Part shown: positions 17,777 through 30,174 of the stretch, in pieces | How positions within the stretch are numbered: the stretch's first letter is position 1 | Layout of the letters: the number at the start of each line of letters is the position of its first letter | Assembly (NCBI RefSeq): GCF_009834345.1 | Contig: NZ_CP035042.1 | Coordinates: 3,658,001 to 3,722,000 of the forward strand | Length of the DNA stretch: 64,000 bases | Source: Billgrantia tianxiuensis | GTDB taxonomy: Bacteria; Pseudomonadota; Gammaproteobacteria; Pseudomonadales; Halomonadaceae | Direction of reading: 5' to 3' | Made by a program: the position numbers and the translations under genes | The notes under the pieces: generated by a model | The model's database searches: none | What the model saw: only the letters and a program-made list of their open reading frames with translations | Told to the model about the DNA's origin: nothing

Positions 17777-18364
17777 ATGTCCGAGAAACGACCCTTACAG
17801 AGACCCCAGGTACTGTCACGTCAGTCCGTGGCCCGCAGCCGTCTATTCCATATCGAGTCGCTGGAACTACGCTTCGCCAATGGCGCCGAACGCACCTTCG
17901 AGCGCCTGACCGGCAGCGACCAGGGCGCGGTGATGATCATCGCCATGCCCGACCCGGATCACGTGTTGCTGATTCGCGAGTACGCCGCGGGCTTCGAGGA
18001 TTACGTGCTCACCCTGCCCAAGGGGTTGGTGGATCCGGGCGAGGACATCGTCACCGCGGCCAACCGCGAGTTGATGGAGGAGTGCGGTTTCGGCGCCCGG
18101 CGCATCGAGCCGCTGGTGGAGCTATCGCTGGCGCCCAACTACATGCGTCACCGCATGCAGGTATTGCTCGCCACGGACCTCTACCCCAAGCGTCTGCCCG
18201 GCGACGAACCCGAGCCGCTGGTAGTCGAAACTCACGCACTGGAGGAGCTGCCGGCCCTGCTGATGCGCGACGACTTCCACGAGGCACGAGCCATTGCCGC
18301 ACTATTCATCGCCCGCGACACCCTGCGTGAGCGCCGTGGCAAGGAGGCCCCGCTGAGCTGGTAG
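17777..18364 (+). CDS. nudE: ADP compounds hydrolase NudE
   Basis: A 195-residue Nudix hydrolase. The Nudix box spans about residues 84-106, with the Gly of GLVDPGED, then RELMEECG carrying the metal-binding glutamates. The ATG at 17777 follows ACGGAGCCTTC and gives the start MSEKRPLQRPQVLSRQS. NudE hydrolyses ADP-ribose, Ap3A and NADH. It is divergent from yrfG, the same arrangement as in enterobacteria. Longer in-frame extensions upstream run into yrfG antisense and are rejected. Confidence 0.9.
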   Translation: MSEKRPLQRPQVLSRQSVARSRLFHIESLELRFANGAERTFERLTGSDQGAVMIIAMPDPDHVLLIREYAAGFEDYVLTLPKGLVDPGEDIVTAANRELMEECGFGARRIEPLVELSLAPNYMRHRMQVLLATDLYPKRLPGDEPEPLVVETHALEELPALLMRDDFHEARAIAALFIARDTLRERRGKEAPLSW

Positions 18365-18377
18365 CGCGCCGCTCCGC

Positions 18378-19466
18378 TCACCCGTGACGATGCAGCTGAC
18401 GCAGGTTGCCGTTGCCCTCCTTGAGGCGAATCCAGCGATTCTGGCGGTAGCTGTCCAGCCCCGCCTCCAGCAGGGTCATGACCTCGATGCCCTCCTCCAC
18501 GCTGACCGGTACCGGAGCCTTGCCCGAGAGCGCATCGACGAGGCCGGCATAGTAGGCCAGGTAGTCGCCGGGAAGCCCCGGGTACTCGCGTGTCGTCAGC
18601 TTCGCTTCGTCGCCTTCCGCAAGCACCGTCAACTGCCCGGGATTCGGGTCGATGCCCCAGTCGCGGAAGGGAGTGCGCCCGTCCCGCAGCCAGTTCTCCT
18701 GCGGATCGCGGCCATACTTGACGAAACTGCCTCGGGTACCGTGAAGGGCCTGTTGCGGTGTCGACTCGGCCACCAGCGAGCTGGCGCGCAGGGTTACCCT
18801 GAGGGTGTCGTAATCCAACAAAGCATGGAATTCATCGTCCACTTCGGCGCCATCCCGTGCCGCCATCAGGTCGAGCAGGATCGCTCGTGGCATGCCGAAC
18901 AGCGTCCTGGCCTGATCGAGCAAATGCGAACCCAGGTCGTACCAGATCCCGCTACCGGGCTTGTGTTGCTCGCGCCAGCGATCGGCCACCTTCGGCCGAA
19001 AGCGGTCGAAGCGCAGTTCCAGCGATACCGTGCGCCCCAGGGTGCCGGCTTCGTGCAGCTCCTGAAGGGTGCGGAAATCGCTATCCCAACGCCGGTTGTG
19101 GAACACGCTGAGAAGACATTCCGTCTTGTCGGCTTCGGCCTTGAGCAGCCGAGCCTCCGACAGTGACACGGTGAACGGCTTGTCGATCACCACATGCTTG
19201 CCGGCCGCGAGCGCTGCCTTGGCCAGTGGGTAGTGGGTCTCATTGGGGCTGGCAATCACGACCAGGTCGATCTCCGGCATGGAGAACAGCGCCGCTGCCT
19301 TGGGCAACACCTCGACCTCGGGCAGCGCTTCATGCACTCGCTCGGGCGAGCTGCTGACCACGGCCAGCAGTTCCAGTCCAGGCGTGGCCTGGATCAGCGG
19401 GGCGTGAAAGATACGGCCGGCCGTGCCGAAGCCGATCAGGCCGACGCCGAAGGTCTGCTTGCGCAT
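18378..19466 (-). CDS. Gfo/Idh/MocA family oxidoreductase
   Basis: A 362-residue NAD(P)-dependent dehydrogenase. The N-terminal Rossmann motif is GLIGFGTAGRIFHAP (residues about 8-22), followed by the family EKP-like motif as VVIDKPFTVS with the conserved lysine. The C-terminal alpha/beta domain has the D-x3-H-like DLGSHLLDQ (residues about 180-188). It is closest in look to the YdgJ/YvaA group. Substrate is likely a sugar or polyol, but nothing nearby shows which. The ATG at 19466 is preferred; upstream codons do not look like protein. Confidence 0.85.
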   Translation of the reverse strand: MRKQTFGVGLIGFGTAGRIFHAPLIQATPGLELLAVVSSSPERVHEALPEVEVLPKAAALFSMPEIDLVVIASPNETHYPLAKAALAAGKHVVIDKPFTVSLSEARLLKAEADKTECLLSVFHNRRWDSDFRTLQELHEAGTLGRTVSLELRFDRFRPKVADRWREQHKPGSGIWYDLGSHLLDQARTLFGMPRAILLDLMAARDGAEVDDEFHALLDYDTLRVTLRASSLVAESTPQQALHGTRGSFVKYGRDPQENWLRDGRTPFRDWGIDPNPGQLTVLAEGDEAKLTTREYPGLPGDYLAYYAGLVDALSGKAPVPVSVEEGIEVMTLLEAGLDSYRQNRWIRLKEGNGNLRQLHRHG

Positions 19467-19506
19467 GTCGTCGTTCCTTCTTGCTGCATGAAAGAGGGCC
19501 CGGCAT

Positions 19507-19533
19507 GACGAACCGGGCCAGGCCCGGTTCGTC
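19507..19533 (-). terminator. Hairpin after ilvD
   Basis: GACGAACCGGGCC (19507-19519) pairs exactly with GGCCCGGTTCGTC (19521-19533), giving a near-perfect palindrome seven bases beyond the ilvD stop on the minus strand. A short pyrimidine stretch (CCCTCTTT) follows on that strand. It probably ends the ilvD transcript. Confidence 0.65.
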
Positions 19534-19539
19534 GCAACG

Positions 19540-21384
19540 TCAGTCGAGCTTGGAGAGGTCGCGCACCGCCCCCTTGTCGGCGGAGGTGGCCAGCAGTGCA
19601 TAGGCCTTGAGCGCCGCCGAGACCTTGCGCACGCGCTGGATGCTCGGCTTCCAGGCATCGTCGCCGCGCGCCTCTTCGGCTTCGCGCCGCGCTGCCAGTT
19701 CGGCGTCGGAGAGTTTGACGTCGATACGGCGGTTGGGGATATCGATACGAATCATATCGCCCGAACGCACCAGACCGATGGCGCCACCCGCTGCTGCCTC
19801 AGGCGAGACGTGACCGATGGAGAGGCCGGAGGTACCGCCGGAGAAGCGCCCGTCGGTGAGCAGTGCACACGCCTTGCCCAGCCCCTTCGACTTGAGATAG
19901 GAGGTAGGGTAGAGCATCTCCTGCATGCCGGGTCCGCCCTTCGGCCCTTCATAGCGGATGACGACGACGTCGCCCTCCTTCACCTGGCCGGCCAGGATGT
20001 GCTCCACCGCCTGGTCCTGGGACTCGACCACATGAGCCGGCCCTTCGAACACCAGGATAGAGTCGTCGACGCCGGCAGTCTTCACCACGCAGCCGTCCAT
20101 GGCAATGTTGCCGTAGAGGACCGCAAGCCCCCCCTCCTTCGAGAAGGCATGCTCGAGGTCGCGGATGCAGCCAGTGGCACGATCGCCGTCGAGGCTCGGC
20201 CAACGAGCGCTCTGGGAGAACGCCACCTGGGTCGGCACGCCGCCGGGGCCGGCCTTGTAGAACTCCACCACCTCGGGGCTCGGGTTGCGCATGATGTCCC
20301 ACTCGTCCAGGGCGTCCTTGAGGGTATCGCCGTAGACCGTGGGCACGCGGGTATCGAGCACGCCGGCCCGGTCGAGCTCGCCGAGGATCGCCATGATGCC
20401 GCCGGCACGGTGCACGTCCTCGATGTGGTATTTCTGGGTGTTGGGCGCCACCTTGCACAGCTGCGGCACCTCCCGCGAGAGGCGGTCGATGTCAGCCATG
20501 GTGAAGTCGAGTTCGGCCTCCTGCGCGGCAGCCAGCAGGTGCAGGATGGTGTTGGTGGAACCACCCATGGCGATGTCCAGCGTCATGGCGTTCTTGAACG
20601 CGGCCAGCGAACCGATGGCACGCGGCAGCAGGTGCGCCTCTTCACCTTCGTAGTAGCGCTTGGCCAGCTCGACGATGCGATGCCCGGCGGTTTCGAACAG
20701 CCGGCGGCGATCGGCATGGGTGGCCACCACGGTGCCATTGCCCGGCAGGGCCAGGCCCAGCGCTTCGGTCAGACAGTTCATCGAATTGGCGGTGAACATG
20801 CCCGAGCAGCTGCCGCAGGTAGGACAGGCGCTGCGCTCGACCTCGGCCAAGGTGGCGTCGTCCACCGAGTCGTCGGCAGCCATGACCATGGCGTCGACCA
20901 GGTCGAGCCCATGGTCGATCAGCTTGGTCTTGCCCGCCTCCATGGGTCCGCCGGAGACGAAGATGGTGGGGATGTTGAGCCGCATGGCGGCCATCAGCAT
21001 TCCCGGGGTGATCTTGTCGCAGTTGGAGATGCACACCAGGGCATCGGCGCAGTGGGCGTTGACCATGTACTCGACGCTGTCGGCGATGATGTCACGGCTC
21101 GGCAGCGAGTAGAGCATGCCATCGTGGCCCATGGCGATACCGTCGTCCACGGCGATGGTGTTGAACTCCTTGGCCACCCCGCCGGCCTTCTCGATCTCCC
21201 TCGCCACCAGTTGGCCCATGTCCTTGAGATGCACGTGCCCAGGCACGAACTGGGTGAAGGAGTTGGCCACGGCGATGATCGGCTTGTGGAAGTCTTCGTC
21301 CTTCATGCCGGTGGCGCGCCACAGGGCGCGGGCGCCGGCCATGTTGCGGCCGGCCGTGGTGGTACGGGAGCGATATTCGGGCAT
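19540..21384 (-). CDS. ilvD: Dihydroxy-acid dehydratase
   Basis: A 614-residue enzyme of valine, isoleucine and pantothenate synthesis that dehydrates 2,3-dihydroxy-3-methylvalerate and -butyrate. It has the cysteines for the Fe-S cluster in [12 protein letters not shown] and [18 protein letters not shown], and the C-terminal [11 protein letters not shown] and [11 protein letters not shown] motifs. The length and the start [20 protein letters not shown] match the family exactly. It is a single-gene unit ahead of a strong hairpin. Confidence 0.97.
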   Translation of the reverse strand: MPEYRSRTTTAGRNMAGARALWRATGMKDEDFHKPIIAVANSFTQFVPGHVHLKDMGQLVAREIEKAGGVAKEFNTIAVDDGIAMGHDGMLYSLPSRDIIADSVEYMVNAHCADALVCISNCDKITPGMLMAAMRLNIPTIFVSGGPMEAGKTKLIDHGLDLVDAMVMAADDSVDDATLAEVERSACPTCGSCSGMFTANSMNCLTEALGLALPGNGTVVATHADRRRLFETAGHRIVELAKRYYEGEEAHLLPRAIGSLAAFKNAMTLDIAMGGSTNTILHLLAAAQEAELDFTMADIDRLSREVPQLCKVAPNTQKYHIEDVHRAGGIMAILGELDRAGVLDTRVPTVYGDTLKDALDEWDIMRNPSPEVVEFYKAGPGGVPTQVAFSQSARWPSLDGDRATGCIRDLEHAFSKEGGLAVLYGNIAMDGCVVKTAGVDDSILVFEGPAHVVESQDQAVEHILAGQVKEGDVVVIRYEGPKGGPGMQEMLYPTSYLKSKGLGKACALLTDGRFSGGTSGLSIGHVSPEAAAGGAIGLVRSGDMIRIDIPNRRIDVKLSDAELAARREAEEARGDDAWKPSIQRVRKVSAALKAYALLATSADKGAVRDLSKLD

Positions 21385-21508
21385 GGTGTCCTCTTGATGC
21401 GCAGTTAGGCGCTATGCGTTTCTCATGCCGTCTCTACCACCCATGGGCGGCGACGGTCTAGGTATGGTGTATGACCGATTCTGTCATGCGCGAGCCGAGG
21501 CGGCTAGA

Positions 21509-22054
21509 TTAGATTAATAGAGGGCTATCGTTGGCTAACGGCTCGGTGCCATACAACACCCAGACGTCCAGTGCCGGGCCCAGGTCCTCGACCAGGCGCA
21601 GCTTGTCGGGATGATCCTCGAGCGTTTGCCGGGCGCAGATGCCCGCCTCGAAGCGGCCTTCCAGCAAGCCCTCGGCCACCGCCACCGTGGTGGGCGCATC
21701 GATCTCTTCGCTGAAACCCGAGAGATCGGTGTAGTAGCGAGTGGCCGGCTGGCGCGCCACCTGGCGCGGCGTGGCGACATCGCAGCGCGCCAGCAGCACC
21801 AGCGGATGGCTGCCGGCAACGAAGGCATCCACCGGAAAGGCGCGATGCATGTAGCGTCCCACGCAGTCGGCATGACTGAAGTGAGCCGTGCACTGCAGCA
21901 CCCTATCCACTTCGCCCGCCACCAGCGCCGCAAACATCGCATGGAAGTCCTCGAACAGCCTCACCTGCGCATCGGCAAGCCCACGAGCGTCGAGATAGCG
22001 GCGCAGCACCAGCACATGGTTGTTTCCTTCGGGGCCTAGCGTGGCAACGATCAT
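21509..22054 (-). CDS. Prephenate-dehydratase-like protein in the TRAP operon
   Basis: A 181-residue protein starting MIVATLGPEGNNHVLVLRRY, which recalls the TLGPEGT start of prephenate dehydratase and the PDT/periplasmic-binding fold; ALVAGEVDRVLQ and TDLSGFSEE fit the same fold. The usual catalytic TRF motif of prephenate dehydratase is not seen, so it is probably not a dehydratase. It has no signal peptide. It is 23 bases downstream of the TRAP permease gene and is likely cotranscribed, so it may handle or sense the imported compound. Function is unknown. Confidence 0.6.
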   Translation of the reverse strand: MIVATLGPEGNNHVLVLRRYLDARGLADAQVRLFEDFHAMFAALVAGEVDRVLQCTAHFSHADCVGRYMHRAFPVDAFVAGSHPLVLLARCDVATPRQVARQPATRYYTDLSGFSEEIDAPTTVAVAEGLLEGRFEAGICARQTLEDHPDKLRLVEDLGPALDVWVLYGTEPLANDSPLLI

Positions 22055-22077
22055 CTCACTTCTCCCAAGGGCTCATC

Positions 22078-23889
22078 TCAAAAAGCGAAGATCACCAGCG
22101 CGCCGGCCACCACCAGTAACACCCGCAGCCACGCTGCGCGCCGCGCGATCACCCCGTAGGAGATGGCGACGAGGCCCAAGGCGATCTTGAGCGCATCGAA
22201 GATTGCCCAGAACGGATCGAAGGCCAGGCGGATCACATCGGGATTGGCAACCATGGCCAGCGGGATGATGTAGAGCCCGATGCCCAACGCCATGGCTTTC
22301 ATCGCCACCTTGAGCCAGTTCTCCCCGACCATGCCGGCGGCGATGAATACCCCGCCGCACACCGGCGGGGTGATGGTCGAGAGCAGCGCGAACCAGAACA
22401 CGAAGAGATGGGCCAGCAGTGGCTCGAGCCCCAGCGCGGTGAGCGCAGGTCCCGCCACCGACACGCAGATCACATAGGCGGCCGTGGTCGGTACCTCCAT
22501 GCCCAGCACCAGGCAGGCCAGCGCCGTGAGCAACAGCGCCGGCCACAGCATCTCGTTGGAGAGCGACAGGATTCCGGAGGTAATCTTGACCCCGAGCCCG
22601 GTCAGCGACAGAACGCCGATCACCAGCGAAGCGCAGATGATGATGGCGCCGATCACCGCCACCTGGCGTCCGGCGGTGACCACCGCCTCGGCCATGCGCG
22701 AGGTGAAGCCGCGTGCCGAGAAGGCAAGCGTCACGTCGAAGAACAGCAGCAGCATGCCAGCGAAGATGGCGATGCTCGCCGCGTACTGCGGCGTATAGCC
22801 GCCGAGGAAGATACGTTCCAGCAGCAGCACGAAGGGCACGGCAAAGAACAGCGAGGTGATCGCCACTTCCTTGCTGCTAGGCTGGTCGGCTGCCGCCATG
22901 GGTCGCAGGTCGTGACGGGTGGCGTAGGCGTTGATGCCCATCCACACGGTGGCGAAGTAGAGGATCGCCGGCAATAGCGCAGCGGCCATGATCTGGGTGT
23001 AGGGCGTGCCGGTGAGCTCCACCATGACGAAGGCGCCCGCCCCCATCAACGGCGGCATGATCTGCCCACCCGAGGAAGCCACCGCCTCGACACCCCCGGC
23101 CAGGGTGCGCGGGTAGCCCAGCCTCACCATGGAGGGAATGGTGATGGCCCCGGTGGAGGCCACGTTGGCCGAGGCGGACCCCGAGATCGACCCCATCAGC
23201 GCCGAGGAGATCACCGAGACCTTGGCCGCCCCACCGGTCAGGCGTCCGGCAAAGGCGCTGGCCATGTTCATGAAGCCGCGCCCCGCCTCACCGGCGTTGA
23301 GCACCGCGCCGAAGATAACGAAGATCGCCACCACGCCGACGCTCACTCCGGTAAGCGAGCCCCACAGGCCGCTCTCGGCGATGGTCAGGGTGCCGACGAA
23401 GCTCTGCATCGGCAGCCCCGGATGGCCGAACTGGCCGGGGATGTGCTCACCGAACACCGCGTAGGCCAGCGCCGCTACCGCTACCAGTGGCAGCGGCCAG
23501 CCAATCGCCCGGCGTGCCGTCTCCAGGGTCAGCACGATCAGGAACACACCCAGCAACATCTGGAAGTCATTGTCGATAAAGCCGTATTGGTTGGCCAGGG
23601 CTTCTTCATTGAAAGCAATATAGCCGCAGGCGGCGATACCGAGCACGGTCAACAGCCAGCCACTCCAGCGCTCGTAAGGAGTGCGAGCGGAAAAGATCAG
23701 AATCCAGGGCAGCGCCAGGGCCATGTGGATGGGCCGGCTGACCAGCGCCGGCGTCAGGCCGTAGAAGATCAGCCCCAGGTGAAAGACCACCGTGACCGCA
23801 CCGAGGAGCATCCAGGCGGGATGGATGCGCGGCACATCATGACCGACGGCCGAGCCGGCCAACGGTGAAGAGGAAGAAGTCGATAGCAT
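22078..23889 (-). CDS. TRAP transporter fused permease (DctQ-DctM), TAXI type
   Basis: A 603-residue integral membrane protein in which the small 4-segment DctQ-like part (about residues 30-150) is fused to the 12-segment DctM-like part. Family sequences include GSISGSASANVASTGAITIP, GGQIMPPLMGAGAFVM and LGMEVPTTAAYVI. Fused permeases go with TAXI-type receptors, and such a receptor gene lies directly upstream on the same strand. TAXI TRAP systems import organic acids such as glutamate or dicarboxylates using a sodium or proton gradient; the substrate here is unknown. Confidence 0.92.
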   Translation of the reverse strand: MLSTSSSSPLAGSAVGHDVPRIHPAWMLLGAVTVVFHLGLIFYGLTPALVSRPIHMALALPWILIFSARTPYERWSGWLLTVLGIAACGYIAFNEEALANQYGFIDNDFQMLLGVFLIVLTLETARRAIGWPLPLVAVAALAYAVFGEHIPGQFGHPGLPMQSFVGTLTIAESGLWGSLTGVSVGVVAIFVIFGAVLNAGEAGRGFMNMASAFAGRLTGGAAKVSVISSALMGSISGSASANVASTGAITIPSMVRLGYPRTLAGGVEAVASSGGQIMPPLMGAGAFVMVELTGTPYTQIMAAALLPAILYFATVWMGINAYATRHDLRPMAAADQPSSKEVAITSLFFAVPFVLLLERIFLGGYTPQYAASIAIFAGMLLLFFDVTLAFSARGFTSRMAEAVVTAGRQVAVIGAIIICASLVIGVLSLTGLGVKITSGILSLSNEMLWPALLLTALACLVLGMEVPTTAAYVICVSVAGPALTALGLEPLLAHLFVFWFALLSTITPPVCGGVFIAAGMVGENWLKVAMKAMALGIGLYIIPLAMVANPDVIRLAFDPFWAIFDALKIALGLVAISYGVIARRAAWLRVLLVVAGALVIFAF

Positions 23890-23958
23890 AAAATGCAGGG
23901 ATGCCTTGCGACCGCAGCGGGGGCATCCTTGCCCCGACTGTCAGCCGTGATTTACGGA

Positions 23959-24935
23959 TTAGCGCAGCTCGTCGGGAATCTCGATGCCGGCTTCGTCGTA
24001 GTAGCGCACGGCTCCCGGGTGCAGAGTGCCGGCGATGTTGCCGATCATGTCGTGGGTGATGCTGCCCCACCAGGCGGTCTCCTCGGCCATGGCATCGCGC
24101 CGCTCCCAGAAAGTCTTGGTCAGGGTGTAGGCGGTATCATCGTCCATGCCGGTGGTGGTATAAGCGATCACCGGCAACGAGGTGGTCTGCACGTCCTGGT
24201 CGACGCCAGAATAGGTGCCGGCGGGAATGGTCTGGCGTGCTGCGCCGGTCTGCTCGATCTGCTCGTCGGTGAGGCTGACCAGGCTGATCGGCATGCTGGC
24301 GGCGGTCTCGATCACGTTGGGCGTGGGGAACGAGCTCGCCGTGACGAAGGCATCGATCTGGCCGTTCTTGAGCGCATCGGGACCGCTGCCGATCTCGGCA
24401 TTGGCCACGCGCACCTTGTCCAGCATGTCGAACAGCTCCAGATAGCGCTCCGCCTCACGGGCGCCAAAGGTGCCGCGGCCGATGAGGATATGCTTGTCCT
24501 CCAACTCCTCCAGGCCAATCACACCCTCGTCGCCGGCTACCACGAAGTGCATGGTGATGGCGGGAATCGGGAACAGGCCACGAATCTCCTGGAAGCGGGG
24601 ATTCTGACGCTCGGCGAAGGGGCCCTCGCCGGCCATGGCCTGGTCGACCAGCCCCGGCGGCGTGGTGAAGACGTAGTTGCCCTGGCGCGCCATGACCTCC
24701 ATGACGTTCTGCACCGAGCCCTGGCTCTCTTCCAGGGTCAGTACGATCTCGCCCTCGGTACCCCGGCGGATCGCCTCGGAGAGCTCGACCCCATCTGGTA
24801 GTAGGCGGTCCCCGCCGAGGCGGACTTGTAGGTGACCCGGGTCTCGGCCTGGGCGGACAGTGCAGTGGCGCCTAATGCTACAGCCGTAGCCGAGGCCAGC
24901 AGGGTACGAGTGAAGGCGAGCTTGCGGTTTGGCAT
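23959..24935 (-). pseudogene. TAXI family TRAP transporter solute receptor, one frameshift
   Basis: The gene starts at 24935 behind GGAGAGACCG with a Sec signal peptide (MPNRKLAFTRTLLASATAVA, cleavage near SAQA). The mature start RVTYKSASAGTAYYQMG is family-typical. The rest (VELSEAIRRGTEGEIVLTLE to IEIPDELR) is in another frame. The break is at the C run 24789-24792; one added base gives a 325-residue receptor of normal size. It is the first gene of a three-gene operon with the fused permease and the PDT-like protein, and would deliver solute to that permease in the periplasm. Confidence 0.88.
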
Positions 24936-25072
24936 CGGTCTCTCCGTTTCGGCGTCCAGCATCGCTGCGCGATGACATGTGTCTTGTTGTGGTGGTCGAT
25001 TCGTTATAAAGAAATGTCGTTCAAACGTCTATAATGCCGATTTTTTCAACCGAAGCATACCTAGGACAAGAC

Positions 25073-25801
25073 ATGCGAATCACGGCCGTACTGGGCGCCA
25101 CCGGGGGAATCGGCAGCGCTGTCGTCGCCAAGATGATAGCGGCGGGTGACTTCGTCTACCTGCTGGATCACGCAAGCGCGGAAGCGCGAGCCAGCGCTCT
25201 GCTCAATGAATGGCCGGAGCAATCTGCCTTCATTGCCTGCGACCTGACCCAGCCGGCTAGCATTGAGGCGGCATTTACCCGTATCGCGGCGCATGGCGCA
25301 GGCCTGGATGCCTGCATCAATGCCGCCGGCGTGATCCGCCGGGGGCGCTTCGTCGAGGTGACAGCCGAAGAACTCGGGGAGATGCTGACGATCAACGTCA
25401 ACGGGGCCTACCAGGCACTGCAGGCTGCCGCCCGATTGATGATGGTCGGTGGCGGTGGCCGTATCGTCATCCTCGCCTCGGCCCACGGCCTGCGTACCAC
25501 CAGCGAGCGTTCGGCCTATGCCATGTGCAAGGGCGCCATGTTGGCGCTCACCCGCGCCCTGGCGGTGGAACTCGGCCCCCACGGCATCCTGGTCAACGCC
25601 GTAGCCCCGGGGCCGGTCAGCGTGGGCATGCAGGATGCCGAGTCCGAATCGCGGCGGCGCTGGCAGGCAGCGACACCGCTCGGCCGGGTGGCCGAAGCCG
25701 GCGAGGTGGCCCGGGCAGTGGCCTTCCTCGCCGGCGCCGAAAACACCTTCGTCAGCGGCGAGACGCTGGTGGTTGATGGCGGAGCCAACGTCTCGATGTA
25801 G
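25073..25801 (+). CDS. Short-chain dehydrogenase/reductase
   Basis: A 242-residue SDR. The coenzyme motif is GATGGIGS (residues about 7-14), followed by NAAG at the end of strand 4. The catalytic Ser lies in ILASAHG and the Tyr-Lys pair in YAMCKGA. The C-terminal DGGANVSM is standard. The start at 25073 gives MRITAVLGATGG; the longer frame from 25034 adds 13 residues of no SDR character. It is divergent from the TAXI receptor operon, sharing a 137-base AT-rich promoter region, so it may oxidise or reduce the imported solute. Confidence 0.85.
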   Translation: MRITAVLGATGGIGSAVVAKMIAAGDFVYLLDHASAEARASALLNEWPEQSAFIACDLTQPASIEAAFTRIAAHGAGLDACINAAGVIRRGRFVEVTAEELGEMLTINVNGAYQALQAAARLMMVGGGGRIVILASAHGLRTTSERSAYAMCKGAMLALTRALAVELGPHGILVNAVAPGPVSVGMQDAESESRRRWQAATPLGRVAEAGEVARAVAFLAGAENTFVSGETLVVDGGANVSM

Positions 25802-25852
25802 GGAAACGCTGCACAATTTGCACAGCGCTCCCATGGCGCCACCAGGCCGGTT

Positions 25853-28288
<2,436 letters not shown>

Positions 28289-28402
28289 GAAGTCCTCGTC
28301 CTGAAGCTGTGAAAGCCGGATGCACACTGCCCTGTGGAATGCGGGCAGCATAGTCGAACTTCAAGTCGCGCGAGCAGCTAAAAGAAGCGATCAGGACAGT
28401 GG

Positions 28403-29640
28403 CTAACGCCATAGAGGCGGCAGCGGACGACTGTTTACCCGCACCTGGCCCCGCCCGATGTCGATCTCGAGCGTGCGGGTATCCAGCGGCAGGCCGAGCC
28501 AGAGAGCCACCACGGTGGGCAGCTCGTGCCAGGTGAAATCGCCATCGAGACGCCGCCGCCAGCGCTCCTTGACCGCAGGCTGATCGAAGTCGACCAGGCT
28601 GAGCGACTCGAGCCGGCGTCCATCGAAGAACAGCGAGCCATCGACCTGGGCGGACAGGCCGAGCATCGGGCTGTCCAGTTCCAGGCGCTGCAGGTCGAGG
28701 CGCGGCGAGTCCTGCAGGACCGCCAGCAGGTAAGGTTCGAGATGGGCCAACAACGCTTCCCGCTTCGTTCCGGTCTGCCCACCGGCGGCCAGCTTGCGCA
28801 GCCGCGTCATGGTGGCGCGAATTGCATCGGCATTGAGCCGCGACAGCTCCAGTTCCGTCTGGCCGGTCAGCAGCACTTGCTCGGCGGTATGGATTTCGCC
28901 CAGGTCCAGGTCGAGCTGGATGCGAAGCTCCTGGTCGTCCAGCGAGACGCGATTGGCCAGGCGGATGGCAGAGGCATCGAGCTTGAGCTGGGGCTGGTGC
29001 CAGGAGAGCGACTCGATCTGCAGGCGATCCTCCTGGGTAAAGGAGTGCGCCCCTTCGGTATAGGCGTACTGGCTGTTGAGGATGGCGGGGCCGATCTCCA
29101 GGCGAGCCGCTCCGTCGCTGAGCACCCATGATTGAAGTTGGGCACGCAGGCGCCAGTTGCCCTGCTCGCCGCTGAAGCGCAGCCTGCCGCCTTCGAAGGT
29201 CAGCTCCCGTTCCTGCTGGGTGATGCGCAGCGGCGCGAGCTGGATCCCCCCTCGAGGGTACCGCTCAGTACGTGGTAGCGAGCTTCCCACAGGGGCGGAG
29301 CCGTGGCCAGCGACTCGCCGAAGAGATGCCTGTTCTCGGGACCATGGCGCAGCATCACCTCACCGTCGAGGTGGGTGCTGAGCACGCCGTGACGCGCCTG
29401 GTAGGTCAACTCCAGACGCCAGGCCTGGCCGAAGAGCGGTGCCAGGTGAATGCGTCCGGTCGAAGTCCACCAGCCCTGGTCGACATCCACCCGCTCGATG
29501 TCGAGTTCACCTCGCGCTTCCAGGTCGGCCAGCGTACGCGCCATCTCCCGCTCGAACAACCAGCTCGATATGGCCTGCGCCGCCATCCAGGCGAACAGCA
29601 ATACGACCAGCAACGGGACGATGAGACGTTCCTTGCGCAT
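28403..29640 (-). pseudogene. DUF945 family protein (YdgA-like), one frameshift
   Basis: A probable envelope protein of 412 residues after correction. It starts MRKERLIVPLLVVLLFAWMA, an uncleaved signal anchor, followed by WLFEREMARTLADLEARG, the DUF945 N-terminal pattern. The second part (from IQLAPLRITQQERELTFEGG to PLWR) is in another frame. The break is in the six-base C run 29246-29251. DUF945 proteins are anchored in the inner membrane and face the periplasm; their function is poorly known. It is downstream of lon on the same strand with a 114-base gap to the lon start. Confidence 0.75.
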
Positions 29641-29700
29641 AGCGTCACCTCCCTGTCGTTAACCCCGCGCTACCCCATTAAATCGAACACGGAACGTAAC

Positions 29701-30174
29701 CTAATGCAACCAGAGCCAGAGGTGCATCGTGCTCCATGCATAGATACCGGCCAGCACGTCGTCGATCATGATGCCGAACCCGCCCGCCACACGCCGGTCG
29801 GCCCAGCGGATCGGCCATGGCTTGAAGACATCGAAGATACGAAACAGCACGAAGCCCCACAGCGCCGCTTCCCAGGAGAAGGGCACTGCTGCCATGGTGA
29901 TCCAGTAACCGACGAATTCGTCCCACACGATGCCGGAGTGATCGTGCACGCCCAGGTCGCGGGAAGTCTTGTCGCACAGCCAGATTCCCACCACAAAGGA
30001 AACCGCCACCAGCGACAGGTACCAGCCCAGCGGCAGTTCGGAGAGCAGCCAGTAGAAGGGGATCGCCGCCAGCGTGCCGAAGGTGCCTGGCGCCCAAGGC
30101 ACGCCGCCGCTACCCAGGCCGAAGGCGAAGAAATGCACCGGGCGCCGCCAGACGCTCTGGGGGCAGCGGTTCAT
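29701..30174 (-). CDS. pgpA: Phosphatidylglycerophosphatase A
   Basis: A 157-residue membrane enzyme that removes phosphate from phosphatidylglycerol phosphate. Conserved sequences are FGLGSGGVPWAPGTFGTL (about residues 17-34), VWDEFVGYWIT (with the catalytic Asp-Glu) and GGFGIMIDDVLAG near the C-terminus. The ATG at 30174 overlaps the thiL stop, so the two are translationally coupled. It is the last gene of the nrdR-rib-nusB-thiL-pgpA block, in the usual gammaproteobacterial order. Confidence 0.95.
   Translation of the reverse strand: MNRCPQSVWRRPVHFFAFGLGSGGVPWAPGTFGTLAAIPFYWLLSELPLGWYLSLVAVSFVVGIWLCDKTSRDLGVHDHSGIVWDEFVGYWITMAAVPFSWEAALWGFVLFRIFDVFKPWPIRWADRRVAGGFGIMIDDVLAGIYAWSTMHLWLWLH

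Noticed and set aside
19810..21408. 532-residue open frame on the plus strand
   Set aside because: It is exactly antisense to ilvD, which has all its catalytic motifs. High GC makes long antisense frames common.
25802..25852. Hairpin between the SDR gene and lon
   Set aside because: The arms around GCTGCACAATTTGCACAGC have mismatches and no U-tract; support is too weak to call a terminator.
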